DNA of 28,316 nt from JANQRA01 sp035762545 (lineage in GTDB: Bacteria; Actinomycetota; Acidimicrobiia; Spongiisociales; ZC4RG35): the NCBI GenBank assembly GCA_035762545.1, contig DASTOM010000003.1, forward strand, positions 1-28,316, written 5' to 3'. The notes under the pieces are model-generated. The model was not told the origin of the DNA. It saw only the letters and a list, made by a program, of their open reading frames with translations, and searched no databases. Positions 1 through 7,534 of the stretch are shown here, piece by piece. How positions within the stretch are numbered: the first letter of the stretch is position 1; every line of letters begins with the position of its first letter. The position numbers were made by a program, and so were the translations under genes.

Positions 1-116
1 GGTTGCACAGCCCACATTCGGGCTGTGCAACCCCGGGTTGAGGTCGACCCCCACGACATTGCCCGAAGTTGAGCGGATATCGCCCATATCCGGGCTGACG
101 TACCCCGGGTTCGCAG
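1..116. repeat. Palindromic intergenic region with two copies of a 29-nt motif
   Basis: This non-coding stretch downstream of pafA opens with a perfect 13-bp inverted repeat (1-13 with 20-32, loop of 6 nt). It holds two copies of a fixed-spacing motif, CCC-N6-GGGCT-N6-CCCCGGGTT, at 11-39 and 83-111. The second copy is preceded at 69-78 by TTGAGCGGAT. A third copy with the same upstream decamer and the same spacing is at 16017-16045. The arms could act as a terminator for pafA, but no T-tract follows. The function is unknown; the repeat itself is directly visible. Confidence 0.75.
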
Positions 117-1472
117 TTAAAGCGAGGCGATCAGCTTGTCGACCCGCTCGTCTTCGGATTTGAACGGGTCCTTACACATCACGGTTCGTTGCGCCTGGTC
201 GTTGAGCTTGAGGTGGACCCAATCGACGGTGAAGTCTCGTTTGCGGGCCTTGGCCGCCTTTATGAACGCCCCCCGGAGACGGGCCCGCGTGGTCTGGGGA
301 GGGCGCACCACGGCATCTGCGACCTTCTCGTCGGTCACGACGCGGTCGGTGAGGCCCGCGTTCTCCATCAAGTAGTACAGACCCCTGGTGCGATCGACGT
401 CGTGATACGCCAGGTCCATCATCGACATCTTGGGGTCGGACATCGGGATTCCACGTCTCGTCGAGTACCGCTCCAGGAGCTTGTACTTCATCACCCAGTC
501 GACCTCCCGGTCGAGGGTCATCGGATCCTTCTCCAGCCCGGTCAGGAGGTGTTCCCACCGGTCGACCGCGGCCTGCACCTGTGGGGGGAACCCGGGACTG
601 CGGGCGAAACGCATCGCCCGGTCCAGGTACTCCCACTGGATGTCGAGGGCGCTCAACTCGCGACCATTGGCGAGACGCAGCTTGCGGGTGCACGTGGTGT
701 CGTGGGAGACCTCACGGATTGCCCGAATCGGGTTTTCCAGTGTGAGGTCGCGGAACACAACGTCACGCTCGATCATCTGGAGCAAGGCGACCATCGTCCC
801 CACCTTGACGTAGGTGGCGTACTCGCTCATGTTCGAGTCGCCGGCGATGACGTGCAGCCTCCGGTACCGCTCGGCGTCGGCGTGCGGCTCGTCCCTCGTG
901 TTGATGATCGGCCGAGACCGTGTCGTCGCCGACGACACTCCCTCCCAGATGTGGTCAGCCCTCTGTGCCACCGTGTAGCCGGTCCCCCGTGGGGTCTGGG
1001 TCAGCTTCCCGGCCCCGACGAAGATCTGACGCGTCACCAGGAACGGGATGAGGACGTCGACCGTCCGATGGAAGTCCTTGTGTCTGCTGACCAGGTAGTT
1101 CTCGTGGCAGCCGTAGGAGTTGCCGGCCGAGTCGGTGTTGTTCTTGAAGACGTAGATCTCGCCGCGGATGCCCTCCTCTTCGAGACGCTCCTCGGCACCG
1201 GAGACGAGACCCTCGAGGATCCTCTCCCCCGCCTTGTCGTGGGCGACGACGTCTTCGATGCTGTCGCACTCGGGGGTGGCGTACTCGGGGTGTGACCCGA
1301 CGTCGAGATAGAGCCGTGCCCCGTTCTCGAGGAAGACGTTGGACGACCGACCCCACGAGACAACCCGACGGAACAGGTAACGGGCGACCTCGTCCGGGCT
1401 GAGGCGGCGTTGACCACGCAGCGTGCAAGTCACACCGTATTCGTTTTCCAGCCCGAAGATCCTGCGGTCCAC
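117..1472 (-). CDS. pafA: PafA, Pup--protein ligase
   Basis: PafA attaches the C-terminal glutamate of deamidated Pup to substrate lysines using ATP, marking proteins for the actinobacterial proteasome. The 451-aa product has the family's carboxylate-amine ligase fold from start to end. It shows the N-terminal GLENEYG nucleotide/metal motif (Glu9), the LYLDVGSHPEY segment carrying the expected catalytic base Asp57, the KNNTDSAGNSYG loop, and the TRDEPHAD segment. Length is close to the family norm of about 450 aa. The start is GTG at 1472. No Shine-Dalgarno is visible, but TAGCCT sits 6 nt upstream, suggesting a leaderless transcript separate from the rest of the operon. It is the last gene of the Pup-proteasome cluster, 198 nt after prcA, with a duplicated hairpin between them. 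Confidence 0.97.
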   Translation of the reverse strand: MDRRIFGLENEYGVTCTLRGQRRLSPDEVARYLFRRVVSWGRSSNVFLENGARLYLDVGSHPEYATPECDSIEDVVAHDKAGERILEGLVSGAEERLEEEGIRGEIYVFKNNTDSAGNSYGCHENYLVSRHKDFHRTVDVLIPFLVTRQIFVGAGKLTQTPRGTGYTVAQRADHIWEGVSSATTRSRPIINTRDEPHADAERYRRLHVIAGDSNMSEYATYVKVGTMVALLQMIERDVVFRDLTLENPIRAIREVSHDTTCTRKLRLANGRELSALDIQWEYLDRAMRFARSPGFPPQVQAAVDRWEHLLTGLEKDPMTLDREVDWVMKYKLLERYSTRRGIPMSDPKMSMMDLAYHDVDRTRGLYYLMENAGLTDRVVTDEKVADAVVRPPQTTRARLRGAFIKAAKARKRDFTVDWVHLKLNDQAQRTVMCKDPFKSEDERVDKLIASL

Positions 1473-1478
1473 GCGGTC

Positions 1479-1484
1479 AGGCTA
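1479..1484 (-). promoter_or_regulatory. Candidate -10 box for leaderless pafA mRNA
   Basis: Read on the minus strand, TAGCCT (TANNNT) lies exactly 6 nt before the GTG start of pafA, and there is no ribosome-binding sequence. This spacing is typical of leaderless actinobacterial promoters. A weak -35 candidate (TTCCGC) lies 18 nt further upstream. This is inference from pattern only. Confidence 0.35.
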
Positions 1485-1540
1485 AACCGAACACTGGAGC
1501 TTGCGGAACGATCTAATGCGGACCCGATCGCTTTCTCTCG

Positions 1541-1587
1541 TCGAACCTGCACCGCGTCCCGAAAACCGCGACGCCATGCAGGCTCGA
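1541..1587. repeat. 47-nt hairpin repeat, copy 1
   Basis: This is an imperfect palindrome whose ends pair (TCGA with TCGA, CCTGCA with TGCAGG, GCGTC with GACGC) around an A-rich loop. It matches copy 2 (1613-1659) in 46 of 47 positions. The one difference, A at 1576, leaves a mismatch in this copy where copy 2 has a C-G pair. It lies between prcA and pafA. Possible roles are terminator, RNA processing or stabilising stem, or REP-like element. Confidence 0.8.
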
Positions 1588-1612
1588 CAGGGATGGTTCG
1601 CTTCTTCGATCA

Positions 1613-1659
1613 TCGAACCTGCACCGCGTCCCGAAAACCGCGACGCCGTGCAGGCTCGA
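1613..1659. repeat. 47-nt hairpin repeat, copy 2
   Basis: This is the second copy of the 47-nt palindromic unit, 72 nt from the first and in the same orientation. It ends 11 nt from the prcA stop codon. The G at 1648 pairs with C at 1624, so this copy has a longer uninterrupted stem than copy 1. As the first structure transcribed after prcA, it is the likelier terminator or mRNA-stabilising stem, although no U-run follows it. Confidence 0.8.
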
Positions 1660-1670
1660 GGGAGAGGGGT

Positions 1671-2339
1671 TTACTCAGTTCCGATCTGAGACGGGTCCAG
1701 CCGACGGAACGATCGACGACCGTTTCCGCCTTCGAGGACGGCCAATTCCCACCCTTCGGACTCGCGTCCTTCCGCCCGACGAAACGCCTCGACACCCGCC
1801 CCGTAGGCGGCCTCGAGTGTCATGTCCTCGCTCCACAACTCGTCGAGCGCCTCCACCAACTGCTCCGCCTTGCCCCCGATCGCCACGTAGCGCCGCTCGT
1901 CGTAGAGCGTGCCGTCGTACGTCACCCTGAACAGTCGATGCTCTTCGCCGTCATCGGAGATCTCGGCGAGCAGGATCTCGACTTCGAACGGCTTGGGATC
2001 GCGCGTGAAGATCATTCCCAGCGTCTGAGCGAAGGCCGTGGCCAGACCCATCGCGGTCACGTCGTCGCGGGAGTAGAGGTAACCCATGAGGTCGGCCTGA
2101 CGGATGCCGGCCTTGCGCAGAGTCTCGAACTCGTTGTACTTGCCGACTCCGGCGAAAGCGATGCGGTCGTAGACCTCGGAGATCTTGTGCAACGCCGTCG
2201 AAGGGTTCTCGGCGAGGAGAAGCACTCCGTTGGCATAGTCGACGGCAACGATCGACCTGCCACGGGCGATGCCCTTCCTGGCGAACTCGGCCTTGTCCCG
2301 GACCAGCTGCTCCGGCGCCACATAGAACGGAATGGTCAT
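1671..2339 (-). CDS. prcA: PrcA, proteasome alpha subunit
   Basis: PrcA forms the outer seven-membered rings of the 20S-type proteasome, which gate substrate entry and dock the ARC/Mpa ATPase. The 222-aa protein has the alpha-type N-terminus (residues 1-30, MTIPFYVAPEQL...ARKGIARGRS) followed by the Ntn-hydrolase sandwich (ANGVLLLAENPS, DRIAFAGVGKYNE). It lacks the N-terminal catalytic threonine, as alpha subunits do. The ATG start overlaps the prcB stop in the four bases ATGA, so the two subunits are probably translationally coupled and made in equal amounts. It is followed by two hairpin repeats before pafA. Confidence 0.96.
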   Translation of the reverse strand: MTIPFYVAPEQLVRDKAEFARKGIARGRSIVAVDYANGVLLLAENPSTALHKISEVYDRIAFAGVGKYNEFETLRKAGIRQADLMGYLYSRDDVTAMGLATAFAQTLGMIFTRDPKPFEVEILLAEISDDGEEHRLFRVTYDGTLYDERRYVAIGGKAEQLVEALDELWSEDMTLEAAYGAGVEAFRRAEGRESEGWELAVLEGGNGRRSFRRLDPSQIGTE

Positions 2340-3130
2340 CGGATGTTCTCCAGGGCGTGCTCGGCGAGGGGGAAGATCGTTTCGTCCTCGATCTCGACGA
2401 GACCGTCCACGTCGATCCGCACGATGTTGGGGAGGATTCCACGCTTCAGGTCCGGACCGCCGGTCGCGGTGTCTTCGGTGGACGCCGAGACCAGGGCGTT
2501 GACCGCGGTGGCCACTGCGGCGTCACCGCTCATTCCTTCCTCGTACGCAGTCCGGAGATAGGCCTTGGCGAGACGAGAACCCGATCCGGTGCTGCCGAAG
2601 TCAGCCTCCTCGTAGCGCCCACCGACCACGTCGTAGGTGTAGACCCTCCCGATGCTGTCCCGATCGTCGTATCCGGCGAAGAGAGGGACCACCGCGAGAC
2701 CCTGAATGGCCATGGGCAGCTGGCCCCGTACCAGCCGGGCGAGGAACGAAGCCTTGCCCTCCAGGGAGAGGCTGATCCCCTCGATCTTCTCGTAGTGCTC
2801 GAGCTCGACCTGGAACAGTCGGACCATGTCCATGGCAAGCCCGGCGACGCCGGCGATCGCCACAGCCGAGTAGCGATCGGCGGGGAACACTTTGCGGATC
2901 CGGCGATGCGCTACGAGGTGACCCTCGGTTGCACGTCGATCGCCGGCCATGACCACGCCTCCCTCGTAGCGGAGGGCGAGGACCGTCGTCCCCTCAGGGA
3001 CGGACGGCATCTGAGACCCTGCTGGTATCGAGATAGCTGGACTGATCCCCATCGCGTCGAGGAGGTCGGTGAAGCTGGATCCGGGGGCTGGAGCGTCGAG
3101 TGGCAGCGGGCCGCGAACCTTCTCGATCAC
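2336..3130 (-). CDS. prcB: PrcB, proteasome beta subunit (catalytic)
   Basis: PrcB forms the inner rings and carries the proteolytic sites. The 264-aa precursor has a propeptide of about 47 residues. Processing before Thr48 in the EGTTVLAL segment would expose the nucleophile. Counting from Thr48 as 1, Asp64 falls at position 17 (MAGDRR) and Lys80 at position 33 (IRKVF), matching the canonical Thr1/Asp17/Lys33 set, so the enzyme should be active. The start is GTG at 3130 and overlaps the pup stop as GTGA. The propeptide is slightly shorter than in Mycobacterium tuberculosis. The gene order pup-prcB-prcA is the standard one. Confidence 0.97.
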   Translation of the reverse strand: MIEKVRGPLPLDAPAPGSSFTDLLDAMGISPAISIPAGSQMPSVPEGTTVLALRYEGGVVMAGDRRATEGHLVAHRRIRKVFPADRYSAVAIAGVAGLAMDMVRLFQVELEHYEKIEGISLSLEGKASFLARLVRGQLPMAIQGLAVVPLFAGYDDRDSIGRVYTYDVVGGRYEEADFGSTGSGSRLAKAYLRTAYEEGMSGDAAVATAVNALVSASTEDTATGGPDLKRGILPNIVRIDVDGLVEIEDETIFPLAEHALENIR

Positions 3131-3315
3131 TGCCCGCCCTTCTGGACGTAGTTCTTGACGAACTCCTCGGCGTTCTCCTCGAGGACTTCGTCGATCTCGT
3201 CCAGCAAATCGTCGAGGGCGTCGAGATCGGTCTCGGTCTCAACGGCCTCTTGCTTCTGCTCGTCGCTCTCGGGCTGGCGCCGGTTCTCGGCCTGGCCCCG
3301 TTCTCTGTCTGACAT
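3127..3315 (-). CDS. pup: Pup, prokaryotic ubiquitin-like protein
   Basis: Pup is the small disordered tag joined to proteasome substrates. The 62-aa product is very rich in Glu and Asp. Its central helical stretch (DLDALDDLLDEIDEVLEEN, about residues 29-47) is the part known to pair with the ARC/Mpa coiled coil. It ends EEFVKNYVQKGGQ. The terminal Gln means it needs deamidation by Dop before PafA can use it, which fits the adjacent dop gene. A good Shine-Dalgarno (AAAGGAAG) precedes the ATG at 3315, and the stop overlaps the prcB start. Confidence 0.97.
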   Translation of the reverse strand: MSDRERGQAENRRQPESDEQKQEAVETETDLDALDDLLDEIDEVLEENAEEFVKNYVQKGGQ

Positions 3316-3332
3316 CTAAATCTTCCTTTGGC

Positions 3333-4802
3333 TCATCCTTCGAGACGCCTGAGCAGGTCTGCGGCGTCCTCGGCCTCGTCGAGAAGCTCGCCCACCAGGG
3401 AAGCATCTCCACGAAGCGGTTCCATCATAGGAACCCGTTTCAAGTGCGGTTCCCCGACGTCGAACACGAGAGAATCCCAGTTGGCGGCGACCAGCGACCC
3501 GGCGAACTCGCTGACACATCGGCCCCTGAAATACGCCCGGGTTCGGGTCGGTGGGTTGGAGATCGCGTCGACGATCTCCTCGTCGGTGAACAGCCTCCGC
3601 ATCGACCCGCGGCTGGCGAGCCGGTTGTACAGGCCCTTGTCCGGGTCGACGTCGTGATACTGGAGGTCAAGCGCCCGAAGCTTGTTGTTGGTCCACTGCA
3701 GGCCGTCCCGGCTGACGTAACCCTCGAGAAGCCGCTTCTTGGCCACCCAGTCGAGGGTGTCCGCCAAGCGATCGGGATTGGTGTCGAGGAGCTCGAGTGT
3801 TCTCGCCCACTCCTCGATCACCCGGTCCCACACCGGATCGTCCAGCTCCTTCTCCGCGTATTTGGAGAGCCACTCGAGATAGCGGCCCTGAAGCTCGAGG
3901 GCGGTGGCCGTGCCGCCCCCGTCCAGGTCGAGAGGTCTGCCCAGGGCGATGTCGTGACTGACCTGCCAGCACGCTTCCACCGGATCGAACAGATCCAACG
4001 GGTCGGGGATGGCCCCGTCTTCGAGGGCGGCCAGCATCAGCGCGGTCGTGCCCAGCTTGAGGAAGTTGGAGTACTCCGACAGGTTGGCGTCCCCGATGAT
4101 GACGTGCAGCCGGCGGTACAACGAGGGATCACCATGAGGTTCATCACGGGTGTTGATGATCGGACGCTTGAGTGTCGTCTCCAGCCCGACTTCTTCTTCG
4201 AAGAAGTCGGCTCTTTGGGTGATCTGGAAGTCGACATCGGCGCGGTCGTTCTCCTTCCCCACCTTGCCCGCCCCCGTGAATATCTGACGGGTGACCATGA
4301 AGGTCATCGCATATCGGATCAGGTCGCCAAACGGGGTCTCCCGGCTGAGCAGGTAGTTCTCGTGGGCCCCGTAGGAGTTTCCCTTGCCGTCCGAGTTGTT
4401 CTTGTAGAGCGAGATCGACCGCCCGGCGGCCTCGCTGGCCGCCACCGCGGCCCGATGCATCACGACCTCGCCCGCCTTGTCGTACAGGGCGGCTTCGAGC
4501 GGGTCATAGGTCTCCGGGCCGGAGTACTCGGGGTGGGCATGGTCGACGTACAGCCGGGCGCCGTTGGCGAGGACAGAGTTGACCACCGCGCCTTCGGGGT
4601 CGATCAGTCCGTAGGAGTCGTGCCCGAAACCGCGTGCGTCACGACCGGGTGACTCCTCCTCATACGACCACTGCACCTTGACCCGAGCCCCGGGGTAGTT
4701 GTTGACGACGAGGGAAGAAGCGACGGCAGGGTTGAAGCCGGGGTCGCCACGGACCACGATCCCGTATTCGGTCTCGGTCCCGAGCACCTTGTGGAGCGCC
4801 AT
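3333..4802 (-). CDS. dop: Dop, deamidase/depupylase of Pup
   Basis: Dop converts the C-terminal Gln of Pup to Glu and also removes Pup from tagged proteins. It is a paralogue of PafA within this cluster. The 489-aa protein shows the nucleotide-binding GTETEYG motif (Glu10) and the catalytic-region NGARLYVDHAHPEYSGPE with Asp87. It also has an insertion rich in acidic and polar residues at about 47-60 (YEEESPGRDARGFG). This 'Dop loop' separates Dop from PafA. Length is close to the 500 aa of mycobacterial Dop. The ATG at 4802 is preceded by GAGAGG. The stop lies 17 nt before pup. Confidence 0.97.
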   Translation of the reverse strand: MALHKVLGTETEYGIVVRGDPGFNPAVASSLVVNNYPGARVKVQWSYEEESPGRDARGFGHDSYGLIDPEGAVVNSVLANGARLYVDHAHPEYSGPETYDPLEAALYDKAGEVVMHRAAVAASEAAGRSISLYKNNSDGKGNSYGAHENYLLSRETPFGDLIRYAMTFMVTRQIFTGAGKVGKENDRADVDFQITQRADFFEEEVGLETTLKRPIINTRDEPHGDPSLYRRLHVIIGDANLSEYSNFLKLGTTALMLAALEDGAIPDPLDLFDPVEACWQVSHDIALGRPLDLDGGGTATALELQGRYLEWLSKYAEKELDDPVWDRVIEEWARTLELLDTNPDRLADTLDWVAKKRLLEGYVSRDGLQWTNNKLRALDLQYHDVDPDKGLYNRLASRGSMRRLFTDEEIVDAISNPPTRTRAYFRGRCVSEFAGSLVAANWDSLVFDVGEPHLKRVPMMEPLRGDASLVGELLDEAEDAADLLRRLEG

Positions 4803-4826
4803 CAGAGACCTCTCAAGTTAGGGACA

Positions 4827-6548
4827 TCAGAGATACTGACCGCCGGACACCTTCTCGATGAGACGGCTGTCCTCATCGCCACCCACCAGAGTCCGGACGT
4901 AGACGATCCGCTCGCCCTTCTTGCCGCTTATCTTGGCCCAGTCGTCCGGGTTCGTGGTGTTCGGCAGGTCTTCCTGTTCACGGAATTCCTGCTTGATGGC
5001 TGCGATCAGGTCTTCCTTGCGAACACCGCCCCCCTCACCGGCTATCTGCCTCTTGATGGCGTCCTTCTTGGCCCGACGGACGATGTTCTCGATCATCGCT
5101 CCGCTGGCGAAGTCCTTGAAGTAGAGGGTCTCACGGTCGCCGTTGGCATAGGTCACCTCGAGGAACTCGTTCTCCTTGTCCTCCGAGTACATGTCGGCGA
5201 CGGTGGCGTCGATCATGCGGACGATGGCCTCGGCGGGCGTCGAACTGCGGGTCTCCTTGGGGTCGAGAGGGGTCTCGTCGGTCATGTAGATCCGGAAGAT
5301 CTCACGCGCCGCCGTGGGATCGGGTCGGTTGATCTTGATCTTCACGTCCAGGCGGCCGGGACGCAGGATCGCCGGGTCGATCAGGTCCTCACGGTTCGAG
5401 GCTCCGATGACCACGACGTTCTTGAGGGACTCAACTCCGTCGAGTTCGGAGAGAAGCTGAGGGACGATCGTCGACTCGACATCCGAGCTGATCCCGGTGC
5501 CCCTGGTGCGGAACAGGGAGTCCATCTCGTCGAAGAACACGATCACGGGCACGCCCTCGTCCGATTTCTCCTTGGCACGTTGGAAGATGAGGCGGATCTG
5601 CCGCTCGGTCTCTCCGACCCACTTGTTGAGGAGCTCGGGGCCCTTGATGTTGAGGAAGTACGACCTGACGTCGGGATTGCCGGTCCGCTCCGAGACCTTC
5701 TTGGCGAGGCTGTTGGCCACCGCCTTGGCGATGAGGGTCTTGCCGCATCCGGGCGGCCCGTAGAGGAGGATGCCCTTTGGTGGCTCCAGCTCGTACTCCT
5801 TGAACAGGTCGCGATGCAGGTATGGCAGCTCGACGGTGTCCCGGATCATCTCGATCTGGTCGGCGAGACCACCGACGTCGTGGTAGGTGATGTCCGGTAC
5901 CTCTTCGAGGACGAGGTCCTCGACTTCGGGACGCTCCAGCTTCTCGAGGATGAGACCGGTCTTGGAGTCGATCCGTACGTAATCGCCGGGCCGGAGCTTC
6001 ACATCGAACATGTTCTCCGACCGGTTGAGCACCCGCTCCTCGTCGGCATGTGCGATGACCACGACGCGTCCGTCGTCCATGACTTCGCGAACTCTCAGGA
6101 TCTCACCGGCCGGCTCGAAGAAGCGCACGTCGATGATGTTGAACGCCTCGTTGAGCAGGACCTCCTGACCGACCTGGAGCTTCTTGACCTCGACAGACGG
6201 CTGGGCTGCGACGCGGAGTTTGCGGTTGCCGGTGAGGATGTCGACCGTGCCGTCCTCGGAGACCTTCAACACGGTCCCGAAGTTGTTGGGCGGCTGGGTG
6301 AGCTTCTCGACCTCTTCACGGAGAACGCCCAGTTGCTCTCGAGCCTCTTCGAGAAGCGTGGAGAGCTTGTCGTTCTGGGCGACGACCCGGTCGAGTCGCT
6401 CCTGAGCTCGATTGAGGTCGGCTTCGAGCTCGTCGGCTCTGGCAGGGGCCTCGCGGAGACGGCGGCGCAGGAAGGAGACTTCCTCCTCGAGTGCGGACAC
6501 CACCTTGCGAAGCTGTGCGGCGTCTTCCTGCTTCCGTCCTTCGTCCAC
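4827..6548 (-). CDS. arc: ARC/Mpa, proteasome-associated AAA ATPase
   Basis: This hexameric unfoldase binds Pup and threads tagged proteins into the proteasome. The 573-aa protein has an N-terminal coiled coil (about 5-85), two OB domains (about 88-205) and one AAA module. The AAA module shows Walker A GPPGCGKT (264-271), a pore-loop region near YFLNIKG (297-303), Walker B VIVFFDE (335-341), and arginine-finger candidates Arg396 and Arg399. The last residues are GGQYL, the HbYX-like tail that opens the alpha ring. The start is GTG at 6548 with a strong Shine-Dalgarno (AGGAGG) 6 nt upstream. In mycobacteria the gene is called mpa. Confidence 0.97.
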   Translation of the reverse strand: MDEGRKQEDAAQLRKVVSALEEEVSFLRRRLREAPARADELEADLNRAQERLDRVVAQNDKLSTLLEEAREQLGVLREEVEKLTQPPNNFGTVLKVSEDGTVDILTGNRKLRVAAQPSVEVKKLQVGQEVLLNEAFNIIDVRFFEPAGEILRVREVMDDGRVVVIAHADEERVLNRSENMFDVKLRPGDYVRIDSKTGLILEKLERPEVEDLVLEEVPDITYHDVGGLADQIEMIRDTVELPYLHRDLFKEYELEPPKGILLYGPPGCGKTLIAKAVANSLAKKVSERTGNPDVRSYFLNIKGPELLNKWVGETERQIRLIFQRAKEKSDEGVPVIVFFDEMDSLFRTRGTGISSDVESTIVPQLLSELDGVESLKNVVVIGASNREDLIDPAILRPGRLDVKIKINRPDPTAAREIFRIYMTDETPLDPKETRSSTPAEAIVRMIDATVADMYSEDKENEFLEVTYANGDRETLYFKDFASGAMIENIVRRAKKDAIKRQIAGEGGGVRKEDLIAAIKQEFREQEDLPNTTNPDDWAKISGKKGERIVYVRTLVGGDEDSRLIEKVSGGQYL

Positions 6549-6599
6549 GGCTACCTCCTGGCTCTCGGTCGCCTCTCGTCAGTATACGAATGCCCCTGT

Positions 6600-7403
6600 T
6601 TAGTTCTCTGGGTTAGATGTACCAGGTTCATCGGTCACTTTCCGCATGAAGATGAGAAATCCCGTATGCCCGACCATCGAATGTTCCGGGCGCACCGAGC
6701 GCCCGCTGACGTTCCACTCACGCAGCATGAACTCCATCACCTCGATCTCGGCGAACCGTCCGAGGCGGTCTGCCGTTTCGATTGTCGTCTGGAGTTGGGG
6801 CACGGTCGGAACATACGCCGTGACGACACCACCATTGGGTTGGTGATCGGCTGCCGCCTCGAGGACCGGAGACGGTTCGGGGAGGTCGAGCACGATGCGC
6901 TCCGGCGCGACGCTCTCGACCTCATCCGCAACGTCACCGATCCGCAGCTCGACGTTCCCCGGGAAGTCGCCGTACCAGCGTTCGATCGCCTTTCGGGCGT
7001 GGGCCGCGTGGTCTTCGCGACGCTCGACGGTTACTACCCGACCCTCCGGTCCGACGGCCCGGGACAGTCCGAGGGTCAGTGCGGCCGATCCGGTTCCTGC
7101 CTCGAGCACGGTCATGCCGGGTGCGATGTCCCCATAGACGAGGATGGGCCCTAGGTCCTTCGGGTAGACGATCTGTGCGCTGCGCTTCATCTTCAGGATG
7201 AAGTCGGCGAGACGGGGACGCAGGAGCAGGAGCCGGGCGTTGCCAGTCGAGGTGAACCAGGTGCCGTCCTCTGACCCGATCAGCTCGTCGTGGGAGAGAG
7301 AGCCGTTGTGGAACTGGAAGGTGCGCCCGCTCTCCAACTTCAGGAGGAACTGGCGCCCCTTGCTGTCGATCAGGAGTGCCGGCTCACCCTCGCGAAAGGT
7401 CAT
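6600..7403 (-). CDS. trmI: TrmI, tRNA (adenine58-N1)-methyltransferase
   Basis: TrmI methylates A58 in the T-loop of tRNAs using S-adenosylmethionine. The 267-aa product has the family's small N-terminal beta domain (about 1-70), then the Rossmann fold with motif I VLEAGTGSAALTL near residue 95 and the DLPEPSPVLEAA segment. It lies immediately upstream of arc/mpa, as in Mycobacterium. The open frame extends upstream to 7541, but the homologous region begins at MTFREGE. The ATG at 7403 overlaps the stop of the preceding microprotein as ATGA, so 7403 is the best start. No separate Shine-Dalgarno is visible, which suggests translational coupling. Confidence 0.92.
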   Translation of the reverse strand: MTFREGEPALLIDSKGRQFLLKLESGRTFQFHNGSLSHDELIGSEDGTWFTSTGNARLLLLRPRLADFILKMKRSAQIVYPKDLGPILVYGDIAPGMTVLEAGTGSAALTLGLSRAVGPEGRVVTVERREDHAAHARKAIERWYGDFPGNVELRIGDVADEVESVAPERIVLDLPEPSPVLEAAADHQPNGGVVTAYVPTVPQLQTTIETADRLGRFAEIEVMEFMLREWNVSGRSVRPEHSMVGHTGFLIFMRKVTDEPGTSNPEN

Positions 7404-7495
7404 GAGAGGATGGCGATGGCTGCGATGCCCATGCTCAGGATCATCCCGATGACGACGATCCAGATGACGACTTTCGTGAATTGTTTGTTCTGCAT
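7400..7495 (-). CDS. 31-aa single-pass membrane microprotein, Prli42/DUF4044-like
   Basis: This short frame encodes 31 residues: a polar, basic N-terminus (MQNKQFTK) followed by one hydrophobic helix from Val9 to the C-terminus. The pattern (NK...K-V-V-x-W/Y-hydrophobic-M-I-L-S) resembles Prli42/DUF4044 proteins of Firmicutes, where Prli42 anchors the stressosome in Listeria. The resemblance is judged by eye. Support for a real gene is its ATGA overlap with trmI and its position as first gene of the operon. No clear Shine-Dalgarno precedes it. Function here is unknown. Confidence 0.6.
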   Translation of the reverse strand: MQNKQFTKVVIWIVVIGMILSMGIAAIAILS

Positions 7496-7534
7496 AGTGT
7501 TTGTCCGTGTTGACTGTCGGCCGAGGGTAGACGC

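Noticed and set aside
189..1295. 368-codon plus-strand frame antisense to pafA
   Set aside because: The composition is low-complexity, rich in Val, Gly, Asp and His, as expected for the antisense of a GC-rich gene. The opposite frame is an unmistakable PafA.
1541..1659. CRISPR-like direct repeat
   Set aside because: There are only two units, each is itself a full palindrome, the single spacer is 25 nt, and no cas genes are in the window.
4791..7154. 787-codon plus-strand frame across dop start, arc and trmI
   Set aside because: It is very long but runs exactly antisense to three recognised genes. Its translation is a Leu/Asp/Val-rich mirror without domains.
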